Source of the DNA: Halosaccharopolyspora lacisalsi
Lineage (GTDB): Bacteria > Actinomycetota > Actinomycetes > Mycobacteriales > Pseudonocardiaceae
Direction: 5' to 3'
Length of the DNA stretch: 64,000 bases
Assembly (NCBI RefSeq): GCF_014137975.1
Contig: NZ_JACGWZ010000005.1
Coordinates: 310,001 to 374,000 of the forward strand
Shown: positions 1 through 8,468 of the stretch, one piece after another
How positions within the stretch are numbered: the first letter of the stretch is position 1
How the letters are laid out: each line of letters begins with the position of its first letter
Made by a program: the position numbers and the translations under genes
The notes under the pieces: generated by a model
Seen by the model: only the letters and a program-made list of their open reading frames with translations
What the model was told of the DNA's origin: nothing
Databases searched by the model: none

Positions 1-653
1 CGTGTGAACAGCACGGACCGCACCTTCCCCTGGACACCGACTCGGTGATCGCGGGGGAGGTGGCCGAGCGGGCTGTTTCGAGGCTGTCGGGCGAGATCGA
101 CGCGCTCCTCGCCCCGGCCCAGCCGTACGCCGCCAGCGGGGAGCACGAGGGCTTTCCCGGAACCGTCTCCATAGGGCACCGCGCTTTGACGTTGCTGCTG
201 GTGGAACTCGGGCGATCGATGAGCCGATGGGCGCACAAGCTCGTCGTCGTCAACGGCCACGGGGGTAACCACGCGAGTGTCGAGGCGGCCGTATCGGGGC
301 TTCGCCGGGAGGGGCGGGACGTGGCGTGGTGGCAGTGCGGTGTCAGCGGTGGTGATGCGCACGCCGGTCGCACAGAGACGTCGTTGATGTGCGCTCTGCG
401 TCGCGATTCGGTCCGCGTGGAGCACGCTCGTGAGGGCCGGACCGAGCCGCTTCGAGAGTTGATGCCCGAGCTCACCGCGAAGGGGGTGGTCGGGGTGAGC
501 TCGAACGGAGTTCTCGGTGACCCGGTGGGGAGCTCCGCCGCGGAGGGGGCGGGCGCACTGGCGCGCATGGTCGAGCAGCTCGCCACGGCGGTGGCGGAAT
601 GGCAGGTCGAGGACGGGTTCCTGCGAAGCGCTTCCCGAGGAACGAACTCGTGA
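1..653 (+). CDS. mftE: Mycofactocin peptide peptidase MftE (creatininase family), 5' end cut by window
   Basis: MftE is a creatininase-fold metalloprotease that releases the C-terminal Val-Tyr-derived dipeptide from the modified MftA precursor in mycofactocin biosynthesis. The reading frame is open from base 3, where it encodes CEQHGPHLPLDTDS, the conserved N-terminal metal-binding region of the family. The gene therefore begins before the window, and the internal GTG at 45 is not the start. Further metal and active-site motifs follow: NGHGGNH near base 260 and DAHAGRTETS near base 355. About 217 residues are visible, which leaves only the first 15-30 missing. The next genes, an SDR and mftF, lie on the same strand and belong to the same pathway. 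Family is confident from the motifs; the exact role is supported by mftF nearby. Confidence 0.88.
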   Translation, partial: CEQHGPHLPLDTDSVIAGEVAERAVSRLSGEIDALLAPAQPYAASGEHEGFPGTVSIGHRALTLLLVELGRSMSRWAHKLVVVNGHGGNHASVEAAVSGLRREGRDVAWWQCGVSGGDAHAGRTETSLMCALRRDSVRVEHAREGRTEPLRELMPELTAKGVVGVSSNGVLGDPVGSSAAEGAGALARMVEQLATAVAEWQVEDGFLRSASRGTNS

Positions 654-749
654 CCTGTCGATGATGGTGAGCACGCGGTACGAGTCAGCACGAGCTCGGG
701 CCACCACGACCCGTGGCTCCACGAGTGCTGTCGCGTGAGGAGGAGCTCG

Positions 750-1538
750 ATGACTGAACCGAGGGTGGCCATGGTCACCGGTGCCGCGCGCGGTATCGGT
801 GCGGCGGTGGTCCGGCGGCTGGCCGGAACCGGCTGGCGCGTGGTGGCCGTCGACCGGTGCGCCGACGACCCGCGTGTCGACTACCCGCTGGCGACCGAGG
901 ACCAGCTCGCCGAACTCGCGCGGGAGTACCCGGGGAAGGTGGTCGAGGCCGTCGTGGACGTGCAGGACCCCGAGGCGCTGCGCGAGGCGGTGTCCTGGAC
1001 CGAGGAGCGCTTCGGCGGACTCGACGCGGCCGTCGGGGCCGCCGCGTTGATGGCGGGTGGAAAACCGTTCTGGGAGGCCGACGAGTCCGAGTGGGACGTG
1101 TTGTTCTCGACCGGTGTCTCCGGAGTCGCCAATCTGGCGCGTACCGCGATTCCGGCCCTGCTCCGGCGACCGCAGCCGCGCAGCGGCCGCTTCGTGGCCC
1201 TTGCCTCGGCGGCGGCGCACCGCGGTCTGTGGCGACTGAGTTCCTACAACGCGGCCAAGCACGCCGTTGTGGGGCTGGTGCGCGGCCTCGCGACCGATCT
1301 GCGTGGTACGGGTGTCTGCGCGACGGCGGTCTCACCGGGTTCCACGCGGACCGACATGCTCGATGCGACGGCAGGCCTCTACGGACTGTCCGATGTCGAG
1401 GAGTTCGCTCAGCACCAGCTCAGCGAACGTCTGCTCGACCCCGACGAGGTGGCCGCGGCGGTGTGCTTCCTGTGCTCGCCGGAAGCTTCCGCGGTCACGG
1501 GCACCGTCGTCCACGCCGATGGGGGGTTCACCGCATGA
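750..1538 (+). CDS. Mycofactocin-associated short-chain dehydrogenase/reductase
   Basis: A classical SDR of 262 aa with the nucleotide-binding motif TGAARGIG near residue 10 and the catalytic YNAAK with an upstream Ser. It ends with the usual VTGTVVHADGGF substrate-domain tail. I chose ATG at 750 because GAGGAGG lies six bases upstream; an in-frame GTG at 735 sits before that site. The gene lies between mftE and mftF and its stop overlaps the mftF start (ATGA), so it is co-transcribed with them. SDRs in this position belong to subfamilies that keep their nicotinamide cofactor bound and are thought to use mycofactocin as external electron acceptor. The substrate cannot be deduced. Confidence 0.85.
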   Translation: MTEPRVAMVTGAARGIGAAVVRRLAGTGWRVVAVDRCADDPRVDYPLATEDQLAELAREYPGKVVEAVVDVQDPEALREAVSWTEERFGGLDAAVGAAALMAGGKPFWEADESEWDVLFSTGVSGVANLARTAIPALLRRPQPRSGRFVALASAAAHRGLWRLSSYNAAKHAVVGLVRGLATDLRGTGVCATAVSPGSTRTDMLDATAGLYGLSDVEEFAQHQLSERLLDPDEVAAAVCFLCSPEASAVTGTVVHADGGFTA

Positions 1539-2908
1539 GTGCTCACGAGGAGTCCGACGAGTCGTTGCCGGAGGGGACGCTCCTGAGACCGGACGACTCG
1601 GTGCGTCGATTCGTGCACGGCAGGGTGCTGATAGGTGGTTCACCGCTGCGGCTCCTCCGGTTCGGAACGTGGAGTGCGCGGCTTTTCGATCGTTGGGTCG
1701 GTGGCGAGCCGGTCGGTGGGAACGCGCGGGAGCGGCAGCTGGCCCGGCGGTTGCTCGAGGCCGGCCTGGTTCACCCCGAACCACCGGGGGGACGATTCGG
1801 TCCCGCTGACGCCACTCTCGTGTCTCCCGTGAAGGATGACCCGGCGGGAGTGCGTCGCCTGCTGGCCGCTACCGGTGAGCTCGCCGAGCGGCTCGTCATC
1901 GACGACGGCTCCGCCGAACCGCTCCCCGAAGCCGTGCTGCGCGACGAGAATCCGCTGGGTCCCGCGGCGGCTCGCAACGCAGGGTGGCGACTCGCGCGAA
2001 CCGAGCTGGTCGCCTTCGTCGATTCCGATGCCGTACCCGGGACGGGATGGCTGGACGCGGTGCTTCCGCTGTTCGCCGATCCGAAGGTGGCGGCCGTCGC
2101 ACCGCGAATTCTCAGCGGTCCGGGCGATGCGTCCGTCGCGCGCTACGAGGAGGACCGATCCAGCTTGGACCTCGGCGACCGGCCCGCGCTCGTGCGCCCG
2201 ATGAGCCGGGTGAGTTACGTGCCCAGTGCCGCGCTCGTCGTGCGCCGGAGCGTTCTCGCCGAGCTGGGTGGTTTCGACGAGCGGCTGCGCTTCGGCGAGG
2301 ACGTGGACCTCGTGTGGCGGATGATCGAGAGGGGACACGTCGTGCGGTACCAACCGGAGTCGGTCGTGCGGCACGCCTCGCGCACGGGCCTGCTGCCGTG
2401 GATGCGGCAGCGATTCGACTACGGTACTTCCGCGGCACCACTGTCCACGCGGCATCCCGGACTGCTCAGCTGCGCGAAAGTGTCGCGTTGGAGCGCGATC
2501 TCGTGGGGGTTGCTGTTTTCGGGGCGTCCCGCGGCCTCCCTGGCGACAGCGGTGGTGACAGCCGCGCTGTTCCCCCGCAAACTTCGTGGTCGGGGGATCC
2601 CCACCGCGGAGGCGTTGCGGCTGGCCGGGTGGGGGCATCTGGGGGCCGGAAGGATTCTCGCCGAGGCCGTTCGGCGCACCTGGTGGCCGCTCGCGCTCGC
2701 CGCCGCGTTGTTCGGCGTCAGAGCGCGCATCGTGGTGCTGGCCGCGCTGCTTCCCTGCTTCGCCGAATCGAGGGGCAGGACTCCCGGTTGGCTCGCCCTG
2801 CGCGTACTCGATGATCTGGCGTACGGAGCCGGTGTGTGGGTGGGGTGCGCGAGAGAACGCAACCTGGACCCGCTGCGTCCCCGATTCACGGACGACTCCT
2901 TGCGGTGA
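1535..2908 (+). CDS. mftF: Mycofactocin glycosyltransferase MftF
   Basis: Family-2 glycosyltransferase of 457 aa that adds glucose units to mycofactocin. The N-terminal ~90 residues (RFVHGRVLIGGSPLRLLRF) resemble the MftF-specific extension. The GT-A core then shows IDDGS, AARNAGW, FVDSDAVPGTGWLDAV (the DxD-type metal site) and GEDVDLVWRM (the ED..W base motif). The C-terminal third carries hydrophobic stretches consistent with membrane association. The start ATG overlaps the stop of the preceding SDR by four bases, so the two are translationally coupled. This is the last gene of the mycofactocin block; the next gene is convergent. Confidence 0.9.
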   Translation: MSAHEESDESLPEGTLLRPDDSVRRFVHGRVLIGGSPLRLLRFGTWSARLFDRWVGGEPVGGNARERQLARRLLEAGLVHPEPPGGRFGPADATLVSPVKDDPAGVRRLLAATGELAERLVIDDGSAEPLPEAVLRDENPLGPAAARNAGWRLARTELVAFVDSDAVPGTGWLDAVLPLFADPKVAAVAPRILSGPGDASVARYEEDRSSLDLGDRPALVRPMSRVSYVPSAALVVRRSVLAELGGFDERLRFGEDVDLVWRMIERGHVVRYQPESVVRHASRTGLLPWMRQRFDYGTSAAPLSTRHPGLLSCAKVSRWSAISWGLLFSGRPAASLATAVVTAALFPRKLRGRGIPTAEALRLAGWGHLGAGRILAEAVRRTWWPLALAAALFGVRARIVVLAALLPCFAESRGRTPGWLALRVLDDLAYGAGVWVGCARERNLDPLRPRFTDDSLR

Positions 2909-2993
2909 ATCGGTTGCTCGGGATCCGCTCTCGCGGTTCCCGAGCGAGTCGGAGGAACTCGGCCCGGAAGGGATGGGGTCTCCCCTCCGCGCG

Positions 2994-3034
2994 GCGGGTC
3001 GGGGCGTTCGGCGCGAAGTCCGGCCCCGACCCGC
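2994..3034. terminator. Bidirectional terminator hairpin between mftF and the ligase gene
   Basis: A perfect 12-bp inverted repeat (GCGGGTCGGGGC at 2994-3005, GCCCCGACCCGC at 3023-3034) with a 17-nt loop that holds a smaller TTCG/CGAA stem. It lies between two convergent stop codons, 85 bp after mftF and 15 bp after the ligase stop. There is no T-tract, as is common for actinobacterial terminators. Confidence 0.65.
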
Positions 3035-3049
3035 GACGGGATTTCGGTA

Positions 3050-4732
3050 CTACGCGCGATCGAGCCGTTCGCGCTCCCCGGATTGGTGGGAACGCAGTTC
3101 GCGGCGCAGGATCTTGCCGGTCATCGTCTTGGGCAGCTCGTCGAGGACGAGGACCTCCCGGGGATACTTGTAAGCCGCCATGCGCTGCTCGCAGAACTCG
3201 ATGAGCTCGGCCTGGTCGGCGTGGTGGTCGTCCCGCAAACTGACGAAGGCCCGGACCGTCTCGCCCCGGTAGGGATCGACCGCACCGACCACGGCTGCCT
3301 CGCGCACGGCCGGGTGCTCGTAGAGCACGTCCTCGACCTCCCGGGGCCACACCTTGTAGCCGCTGGCGTTGATCTGGTCCTTCTTGCGATCTACCAGGTA
3401 GAACCACCCGTCGTCGTCCATGTATCCGACGTCGCCGGTGTGCAGGCGTCCGCGCGGCATGGCCCGGGCGGTCTCCTCCGGGTTGCCCCAGTAGCCCGGA
3501 ACGACCTGGGGACCGGAGGTGACGATCTCGCCGACCTCGCCGACGGGGAGCTCGGCACCCTCGTCGTCGACGATGCGCGCGATCGTGTTGTAGATCGGAA
3601 CACCGACGGACAGCGCCCCGGAGCGCGGGTCTACCGGAGCGTGGGAACCGAACGGCACACCGAGCGCGGGGGAGTTCGTCTCGGTCAGCCCGTAGAAGTT
3701 GTGGACGTAGTGTCCGAAGCGCTCCCGGAACCGCTGCACGGTGGAGGGAGGGATGGGAGCGCCGCCGGAGTAGATCCTGGTCAACGTGGACATCTGCTCG
3801 GAACGCACCTCGGAGGAGTTCATCAGCGCGATGAACACGGTGATCGAACCGATGGTGAAACTCGCCCGGTGCTCGGCGACGGCCTCGGCGACCACGCCGG
3901 TGTCGAAGCGATGCGTCAGCACCAGCGGACAGGGGTTGAGCAGGGCGACCGCGATGTGCCCGATCAGTCCGGTGATGTGGAACAGGGGCGCCACACCGAG
4001 CACGACGTCGTCTTCGCCGACGTGGCACCACCGCTGGTAGGTGTGGGCGTTGAAGGCGACGTTGCGGTGGGTGTTCATCGCTCCCTTGGGAGGACCCGTG
4101 GTTCCCGAGGTGTAGGTCAGGATCGCCACGTCGTCGGGGTCGACGTCCACCGGCCGCGGCGCGCGTCCGCGACCGTGCTCGATCAGTTCGCTCATGTCCT
4201 CGGCACCCTCGGGAGTCCCCCGGCGCGCCTCGCCGAACGCCCGGGGGTCGTCGCGAGTTTGGTACTCCAGCTCCGACGTGGTGATCACCAGCCGGACCTC
4301 GGTCTCGCCCACGACGTCACGCGCCGTGTCGTACAGTCCTTCGAGGCAGACGAGCGTCGTCGCGCCGGAGTCGGTGAGCAGCGTGAACAGTTCGCGGTGC
4401 TTGTTCATCGGGTTGACGGACACCGCCACCGCCCCGAGCTTCCACACCGCCAGCAGGGTGATCACGAACTGCGGGACGTTCTGCAGGTACACGGCGACCC
4501 TGCCGCCCCGGGACACGCCGCGTTCGCCGAGGGCGACGGCGAGAGCGTCGGCCATGTCGTCCAGTTCGGACACGGTGATCGCGGCGTCGAAGTAGCGGAT
4601 CGCGTCCCGGTCGGGCGCACGCCGGACCGAGTCGTGCCACAGGTCGGTCATCGTCGAGCGCTCGACGTCGAGATCGGCGGGTTGGCCCGTCTCGTAGCGG
4701 TCGAGCCAGGGCCGGGTTTCGGGAACACCCAT
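3050..4732 (-). CDS. AMP-dependent long-chain fatty-acid/carboxylate-CoA ligase
   Basis: ANL-superfamily acyl-CoA synthetase of 560 aa that activates a carboxylic acid with ATP and joins it to CoA. The P-loop-like motif TYTSGTTGPPKGA lies near residue 200. YGLTETN is the A5-type motif, and GRLHTGDVGYMDDDGWFYLVDRKKD carries the A7/A8 hinge. PKTMTGKILRREL near the C-terminus holds the catalytic lysine. The ATG at 4732 has GGAGGAG a few bases upstream. It follows the cyclase-family gene by 8 bp and forms a two-gene operon with it. The pairing suggests degradation of a cyclic or aromatic acid, but the substrate is not visible. Confidence 0.88.
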   Translation of the reverse strand: MGVPETRPWLDRYETGQPADLDVERSTMTDLWHDSVRRAPDRDAIRYFDAAITVSELDDMADALAVALGERGVSRGGRVAVYLQNVPQFVITLLAVWKLGAVAVSVNPMNKHRELFTLLTDSGATTLVCLEGLYDTARDVVGETEVRLVITTSELEYQTRDDPRAFGEARRGTPEGAEDMSELIEHGRGRAPRPVDVDPDDVAILTYTSGTTGPPKGAMNTHRNVAFNAHTYQRWCHVGEDDVVLGVAPLFHITGLIGHIAVALLNPCPLVLTHRFDTGVVAEAVAEHRASFTIGSITVFIALMNSSEVRSEQMSTLTRIYSGGAPIPPSTVQRFRERFGHYVHNFYGLTETNSPALGVPFGSHAPVDPRSGALSVGVPIYNTIARIVDDEGAELPVGEVGEIVTSGPQVVPGYWGNPEETARAMPRGRLHTGDVGYMDDDGWFYLVDRKKDQINASGYKVWPREVEDVLYEHPAVREAAVVGAVDPYRGETVRAFVSLRDDHHADQAELIEFCEQRMAAYKYPREVLVLDELPKTMTGKILRRELRSHQSGERERLDRA

Positions 4733-4740
4733 GTCTCCTC

Positions 4741-5718
4741 CTACCGGATCACGACGGGGTTGACCGGTGCGCCGGTTCCTTCGACCACCTTCAGCGGTGC
4801 CGCCGTGTACAGGAAGCTCCACCGCCCGTCGGCCGCGCAGGCCGCGGCGAGGTCGTCCAGCCAGCACACCTCGGTCAGCACCAGGCCGAGGTTGCGCATC
4901 AGCGCGCAGTGCAGCGGCAGCATCGCGCCGGACTCGGGATCCTTGGTCACCTCGTTGGCGATGGTGTCGGTGACCAGATTCGGGATCTCCGCGTGCTGGA
5001 ACCACTCGACGAGTTCCCGGGAGTGGGTCAGGCCGGGTTCGCAGAAGTCCGCGTAGAACTCCTCCTCGGTCGTGGTGTACCAGTAGGGGACGAAACCGGT
5101 CCGGATCAGCAGGATGTCGTGCTTCTCGATCGTCACGCCCTGGGCGCGGGCGGCTTCCTGGAGATCACGATGGTCGAAGGTCTCCCCCTTGGCCAGGTGC
5201 TCCTTGCCGCGATGACGGGCCATGTCGATGAGGACGCCGCGACCGGCCACGCCCTTCTCCGCGATGGGCAGCACGGAAGCCTTGTCCAGGCCGCCGACGG
5301 TCGTCTCGGCGTCGTAGCCGTTCCAGATCCTGTCGTCGTACCAGACGTGCCCGAGCGCGTCGTACTGCGTGGAGCCCTGCAGGAAGATCCTGGCGACGTC
5401 GTCGGCGTAGTGCAGGCCACCGGGAAAGTCCGGCGCCGTCCCGTCGGCGTCCGGGGCCCAGGACCCCTCGTCGAGGATGTTCTCCCGCTCGATGCTCTTG
5501 CGCCCCGGAAAGACCGGATCGCCCTTCGGGTGCCCCATCTGCGTCTGCAGGGTGAACGTCTCGCCGGTGCGGATGTGCCGGACGCCGCGAAGCACTTCCG
5601 CGTCGTCCAGGTAGTTCAGACATCCCAGCTCGTCGTCGGGTCCCCACTTGCCCCAGTTCGTCGGGGCGTCGGTACCGAGTACTTCGCGCATCGGAGGAGT
5701 CGGTTGCGTATCCGTCAT
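4741..5718 (-). CDS. Cyclase family protein (kynurenine-formamidase-like hydrolase)
   Basis: A 325-aa member of the cyclase/metal-dependent amidohydrolase family (PF04199), which includes bacterial kynurenine formamidase, isatin hydrolase and polyketide cyclases. QYDALGHVWYDD near residue 115 corresponds to the metal-binding region that reads HxGTHxD in kynurenine formamidase; the second His/Asp positions are altered, so the metal ligands may differ. GVLIDMARHRGKEHL and ILLIRTGFVPYW are typical family segments. AGGAG lies eight bases before the ATG. It is first in an operon with the acyl-CoA ligase and is divergent from the XRE-TetR regulator. Specific substrate unknown. Confidence 0.8.
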   Translation of the reverse strand: MTDTQPTPPMREVLGTDAPTNWGKWGPDDELGCLNYLDDAEVLRGVRHIRTGETFTLQTQMGHPKGDPVFPGRKSIERENILDEGSWAPDADGTAPDFPGGLHYADDVARIFLQGSTQYDALGHVWYDDRIWNGYDAETTVGGLDKASVLPIAEKGVAGRGVLIDMARHRGKEHLAKGETFDHRDLQEAARAQGVTIEKHDILLIRTGFVPYWYTTTEEEFYADFCEPGLTHSRELVEWFQHAEIPNLVTDTIANEVTKDPESGAMLPLHCALMRNLGLVLTEVCWLDDLAAACAADGRWSFLYTAAPLKVVEGTGAPVNPVVIR

Positions 5719-5754
5719 CGGATCTCCTAGTCACCTGGGACCGATCGATCGATC

Positions 5755-5820
5755 GCCCGTGCTGTGATTCAATTCTCATGGTGCGGATAATGTGTTTTCA
5801 CTGTCAATACAGCACAGGGC
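5755..5820. promoter_or_regulatory. Imperfect spaced inverted repeat in the divergent promoter region
   Basis: GCCCGTGCTGT (5755-5765) and ACAGCACAGGGC (5809-5820) are inverted copies with one extra base in the second and a 43-bp gap. They lie in the 189-bp region between the cyclase-ligase operon and the divergent XRE-TetR regulator. This region is visibly richer in A and T than its surroundings. It is a candidate paired operator for that regulator. Inference only. Confidence 0.3.
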
Positions 5821-5907
5821 GCTGAACGAACCGAATCACGAGATCGCCGAACGGATGTGTTTAGCTGTGACGAACAGAAAATCCATTGGTCCAGGTGGAG
5901 GAGCGGC

Positions 5908-6825
5908 GTGAGAGCGAACTCGACGAACTCGGAGCGGGCGGAGCGGATCAGCGGCACGCAGGTGCGCCGAGCGCGGTTGTCGCACGGCTCGTCGCTGCGG
6001 CGACTCGCCACGGCGGTGGGGGTGAGTCCGGCGACGCTGAGCCAGGTCGAGAACGGCAGGACCCGGCTCAGCGTGGGACGGCTGGGACGGATCGCCGAGG
6101 CGCTGGAAACGACCCCGCAGCAGATCCTGGCCCTGCCCCCGGAGGCGGAAAGTCCGCCGGAGGCCTCCTCCGCTCGCGGTCCGCGCCGCAAGCACCGCGG
6201 CGAGCGAACCGCTCCGGAGCGGAACTGGAGGCACTACCCTCCGCTGGAGTTCTCCCCCGTCCTGGCGGCGGCCCTGGCCGAGTTCCTCCGCGCCGGCTAC
6301 CACGGGACTTCGGTCCGCGACATCGCTCGTCGCAGCGGGTTGTCGGTATCCGGTCTCTACCACCACTACGTCAGCAAGCAGGACATGCTCCGCACCGTCC
6401 TCGAACTCACCATGAACGAGCTGCTGCTGCGCTCCCGGGAAGCCCGTGCGCAGGGGAGTGGTCCGGTGGAACGCTTCGCGCTGCTCGTCGAGTGCCTGGC
6501 ACTGTTCCACACCCACCGCCACGAACTCGGTTTCGTCGGGGCGAGCGAGATGCGCAGCCTCGAAGCGGACAACCGGGTCTCGATCGCGGCCATGCGCAAC
6601 GCGCAGCAGTGCATGGTCGACGAGGAGGTGGAAGCCGCCGTCGAGCAGGGACTTTTCCACAACAGCAGTCCGCACGAGGCCTCCAGGGCGGTCGTGACGA
6701 TGTGCACGGCGCTACCGCAGTGGTTCCGTCTCGACGGGCCGCTCTCCCCCGAGCGGATCGCCGAGTGCTACGTCGAGTTCGCGTTGGACCTGATGCGGTA
6801 CCGCTCCGACGGTTCCGGCGGGTGA
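5908..6825 (+). CDS. Double helix-turn-helix regulator: XRE domain fused to TetR-type domain
   Basis: A 305-aa regulator with two DNA-binding units. Residues ~12-70 form a Cro/C1-type HTH (QVRRARLSHGSSLRRLATAV, then VSPATLSQVENGRTRLS). After a basic linker, residues ~105-155 form a TetR HTH (AAALAEFLRAGYHGTSVRDI, then SGLSVSGLYHHYVSKQDML), followed by a TetR_C-like helical domain. I prefer GTG 5908 because GGTGGAGGAG lies just upstream; the frame stays open to an ATG at 5857. It is divergent from the ligase-cyclase operon and probably controls it. The XRE part is intact, not a vestige, so the protein may contact two half sites. Confidence 0.85.
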   Translation: MRANSTNSERAERISGTQVRRARLSHGSSLRRLATAVGVSPATLSQVENGRTRLSVGRLGRIAEALETTPQQILALPPEAESPPEASSARGPRRKHRGERTAPERNWRHYPPLEFSPVLAAALAEFLRAGYHGTSVRDIARRSGLSVSGLYHHYVSKQDMLRTVLELTMNELLLRSREARAQGSGPVERFALLVECLALFHTHRHELGFVGASEMRSLEADNRVSIAAMRNAQQCMVDEEVEAAVEQGLFHNSSPHEASRAVVTMCTALPQWFRLDGPLSPERIAECYVEFALDLMRYRSDGSGG

Positions 6826-6835
6826 GTGCGGCGGT

Positions 6836-7050
6836 GTCCCGGCCCGGCGGTCTTTGACATGTGGTCCGACGCGTATCAGGCTGTTGCCCGTTCCCGGCCG
6901 ATGCGGCGCGAGAAGGCGCGCACGATGTCGCTGCGCGGCATCCGAGCGCACCGGTGCCGAAGTGATTTTCGGGCACGATCCCGGGCAGGCGGCCAAGCTG
7001 CCGTTCACGCCCGAGCCCCCTGCTCCCGAGCGGTTCGAGGAAGGTTCGCA
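6836..7050 (+). pseudogene. Remnant of the 3' end of a metallo-beta-lactamase-fold lactonase
   Basis: Two frames here encode what looks like one family end. From about base 6850, frame one reads FDMWSDAYQAVARSRPMRRE. After a one-base shift near 6945, the next frame reads ERTGAEVIFGHDPGQAAKLP. The GHD element followed by an acidic residue is characteristic of the C-terminus of AHL-lactonase-like metallo-beta-lactamases, where it supplies a metal ligand. No upstream part of such a gene is present. This is a short, frameshifted relic directly before the iron alcohol dehydrogenase. The identification rests on memory of the family end and is tentative. Confidence 0.45.
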
Positions 7051-7054
7051 GCGG

Positions 7055-8332
7055 ATGACCGAGTACCAGCACGAGACGGTGTTCACCTGGGGCGCCACGC
7101 CGCTGAAGTTCGGCACCGGTGCCGCCGACGAGATCGGGTTCGACCTGGCGCAACAGGGCGCCGGGCGGGTACTGATCGTCACCGATCCGGAGATCGCGGC
7201 CAGCGGAGTACCGCAGCGGGTGGCCGAAGCGGCCGAGAACGGTGGTCTCGAGGTGGAGATCTACGATCAGGTGCACGTCGAGCCGACCGACGAGAGCGTC
7301 ACCGCCGCCGTCGAGTTCGCGCGGCGGTCCACCTGGGACGGTTTCGTCGGGGTGGGCGGCGGATCGTCCATCGACACCGCCAAGGCCGTCAACCTGATGA
7401 CCACGTACCCGGCGGAGCTCTACGACTACGTCAACGCACCGATCGGGAAGGGCAGGGCGCCGGACGGGCCGCTCAAACCCCTGATCGCGGTCCCCACCAC
7501 GGCGGGTACCGGCGCGGAGACGACTCCGGTGTGCATCATGGACCTGCTGGCGCACCGGGTGAAGTCCGGTATCAGCCACCCGCGGCTGCGGCCGACCATG
7601 GCCGTCATCGACCCGCTGCTGACGCTGCCGATGCCGCCCGAGGTCACCGCGGCCAGCGGGATGGACGTGCTCTGCCACGCGCTGGAGTCCTACACGGCCA
7701 AGCCGTATCACTCCTTCGCGCGGCACCGGCCCGAGACCCGGGTCGCCTACTGCGGCTCGAACCCGATCTCGGACGCGTGGGCCGAGCACGCACTCGAGTT
7801 GATCTCCCGGTCGTTCCGCAGGGCCGTGCTCAACGGTGGTGACCTCGAGGCGCGCACCGACATGATGCTGGCCGCGACGTTCGCCGGCATGGGCTTCGGC
7901 AACGCGGGAGTGCACATCCCGCACGCCTGCGCTTATCCGATCGCCGGTCGGGTGCGGGAGTACCGGCCCCACAACTACCCGCAGGACGAGGCGCTGGTGC
8001 CGCACGGCGAGTCGGTGTCGCTGACGGCACCGGCCGCGTTCGAGCACACCTTCCCCGCCGATCCGCGGCGGCACCTGAAGGCCGCCGAGCTGCTCGATCC
8101 GACGGCGCCGAAGACCGACGAACCCGCCCGCCAACTGCCCGCTGTGCTGACGAGACTGATGCGCGACATCGACGTTCCCAACGGCATCGGCGCCGTCGGA
8201 TTCACCGAGTCGGACATCCCGGAGCTGGTGGAGGGCGCACTCAAGCAGCAGCGGCTGCTGACCATCTCGCCGCGACCCGTCGACGCGATGGGCTTGGAAA
8301 CCGTCTTCAGGGCCTCGTTGGAGAACTGGTGA
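7055..8332 (+). CDS. Iron-containing alcohol dehydrogenase, hydroxyacid-oxoacid transhydrogenase type
   Basis: A 425-aa group III iron alcohol dehydrogenase. The NAD(P) motif VGVGGGSSIDTAKA lies near residue 100, and AVPTTAGTGAETT follows. Iron-binding positions are suggested by GMDVLCHALESYTAKP and VPHGESVSL. The FTWGATPLKFG start and the long insert before the third metal region match the ADHFE1-like branch. That branch oxidises 4-hydroxybutyrate-type acids while reducing 2-oxoglutarate. I chose ATG 7055 because the upstream in-frame sequence belongs to the lactonase remnant. No divergent operon partner is evident. Confidence 0.82.
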   Translation: MTEYQHETVFTWGATPLKFGTGAADEIGFDLAQQGAGRVLIVTDPEIAASGVPQRVAEAAENGGLEVEIYDQVHVEPTDESVTAAVEFARRSTWDGFVGVGGGSSIDTAKAVNLMTTYPAELYDYVNAPIGKGRAPDGPLKPLIAVPTTAGTGAETTPVCIMDLLAHRVKSGISHPRLRPTMAVIDPLLTLPMPPEVTAASGMDVLCHALESYTAKPYHSFARHRPETRVAYCGSNPISDAWAEHALELISRSFRRAVLNGGDLEARTDMMLAATFAGMGFGNAGVHIPHACAYPIAGRVREYRPHNYPQDEALVPHGESVSLTAPAAFEHTFPADPRRHLKAAELLDPTAPKTDEPARQLPAVLTRLMRDIDVPNGIGAVGFTESDIPELVEGALKQQRLLTISPRPVDAMGLETVFRASLENW

Positions 8333-8468
8333 GCGCGAAGCGGATCCACGACCACGAGTGCGTTGACGGCCACCGCTTCGAGGCTGCGGAAGTGCCTCGA
8401 ACTGTCCGGCCACGCGCGGCGCACCCGGGGACGTGTGCGGCCGGTCGGTGAGCGGGTACTCGAAGAGC

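Noticed and set aside
616-630. GAAGCGCTTC in the mftE end as a LacI operator
   Set aside because: It lies inside coding sequence far from the regulator, and the outer positions differ from the two matched sites; chance is enough.
3083-5056. A 657-codon plus-strand open frame antisense to the ligase and cyclase genes
   Set aside because: The composition (runs of His, Asp, Val, Gly) is that of an antisense shadow; the minus strand encodes clear conserved motifs through the whole interval.
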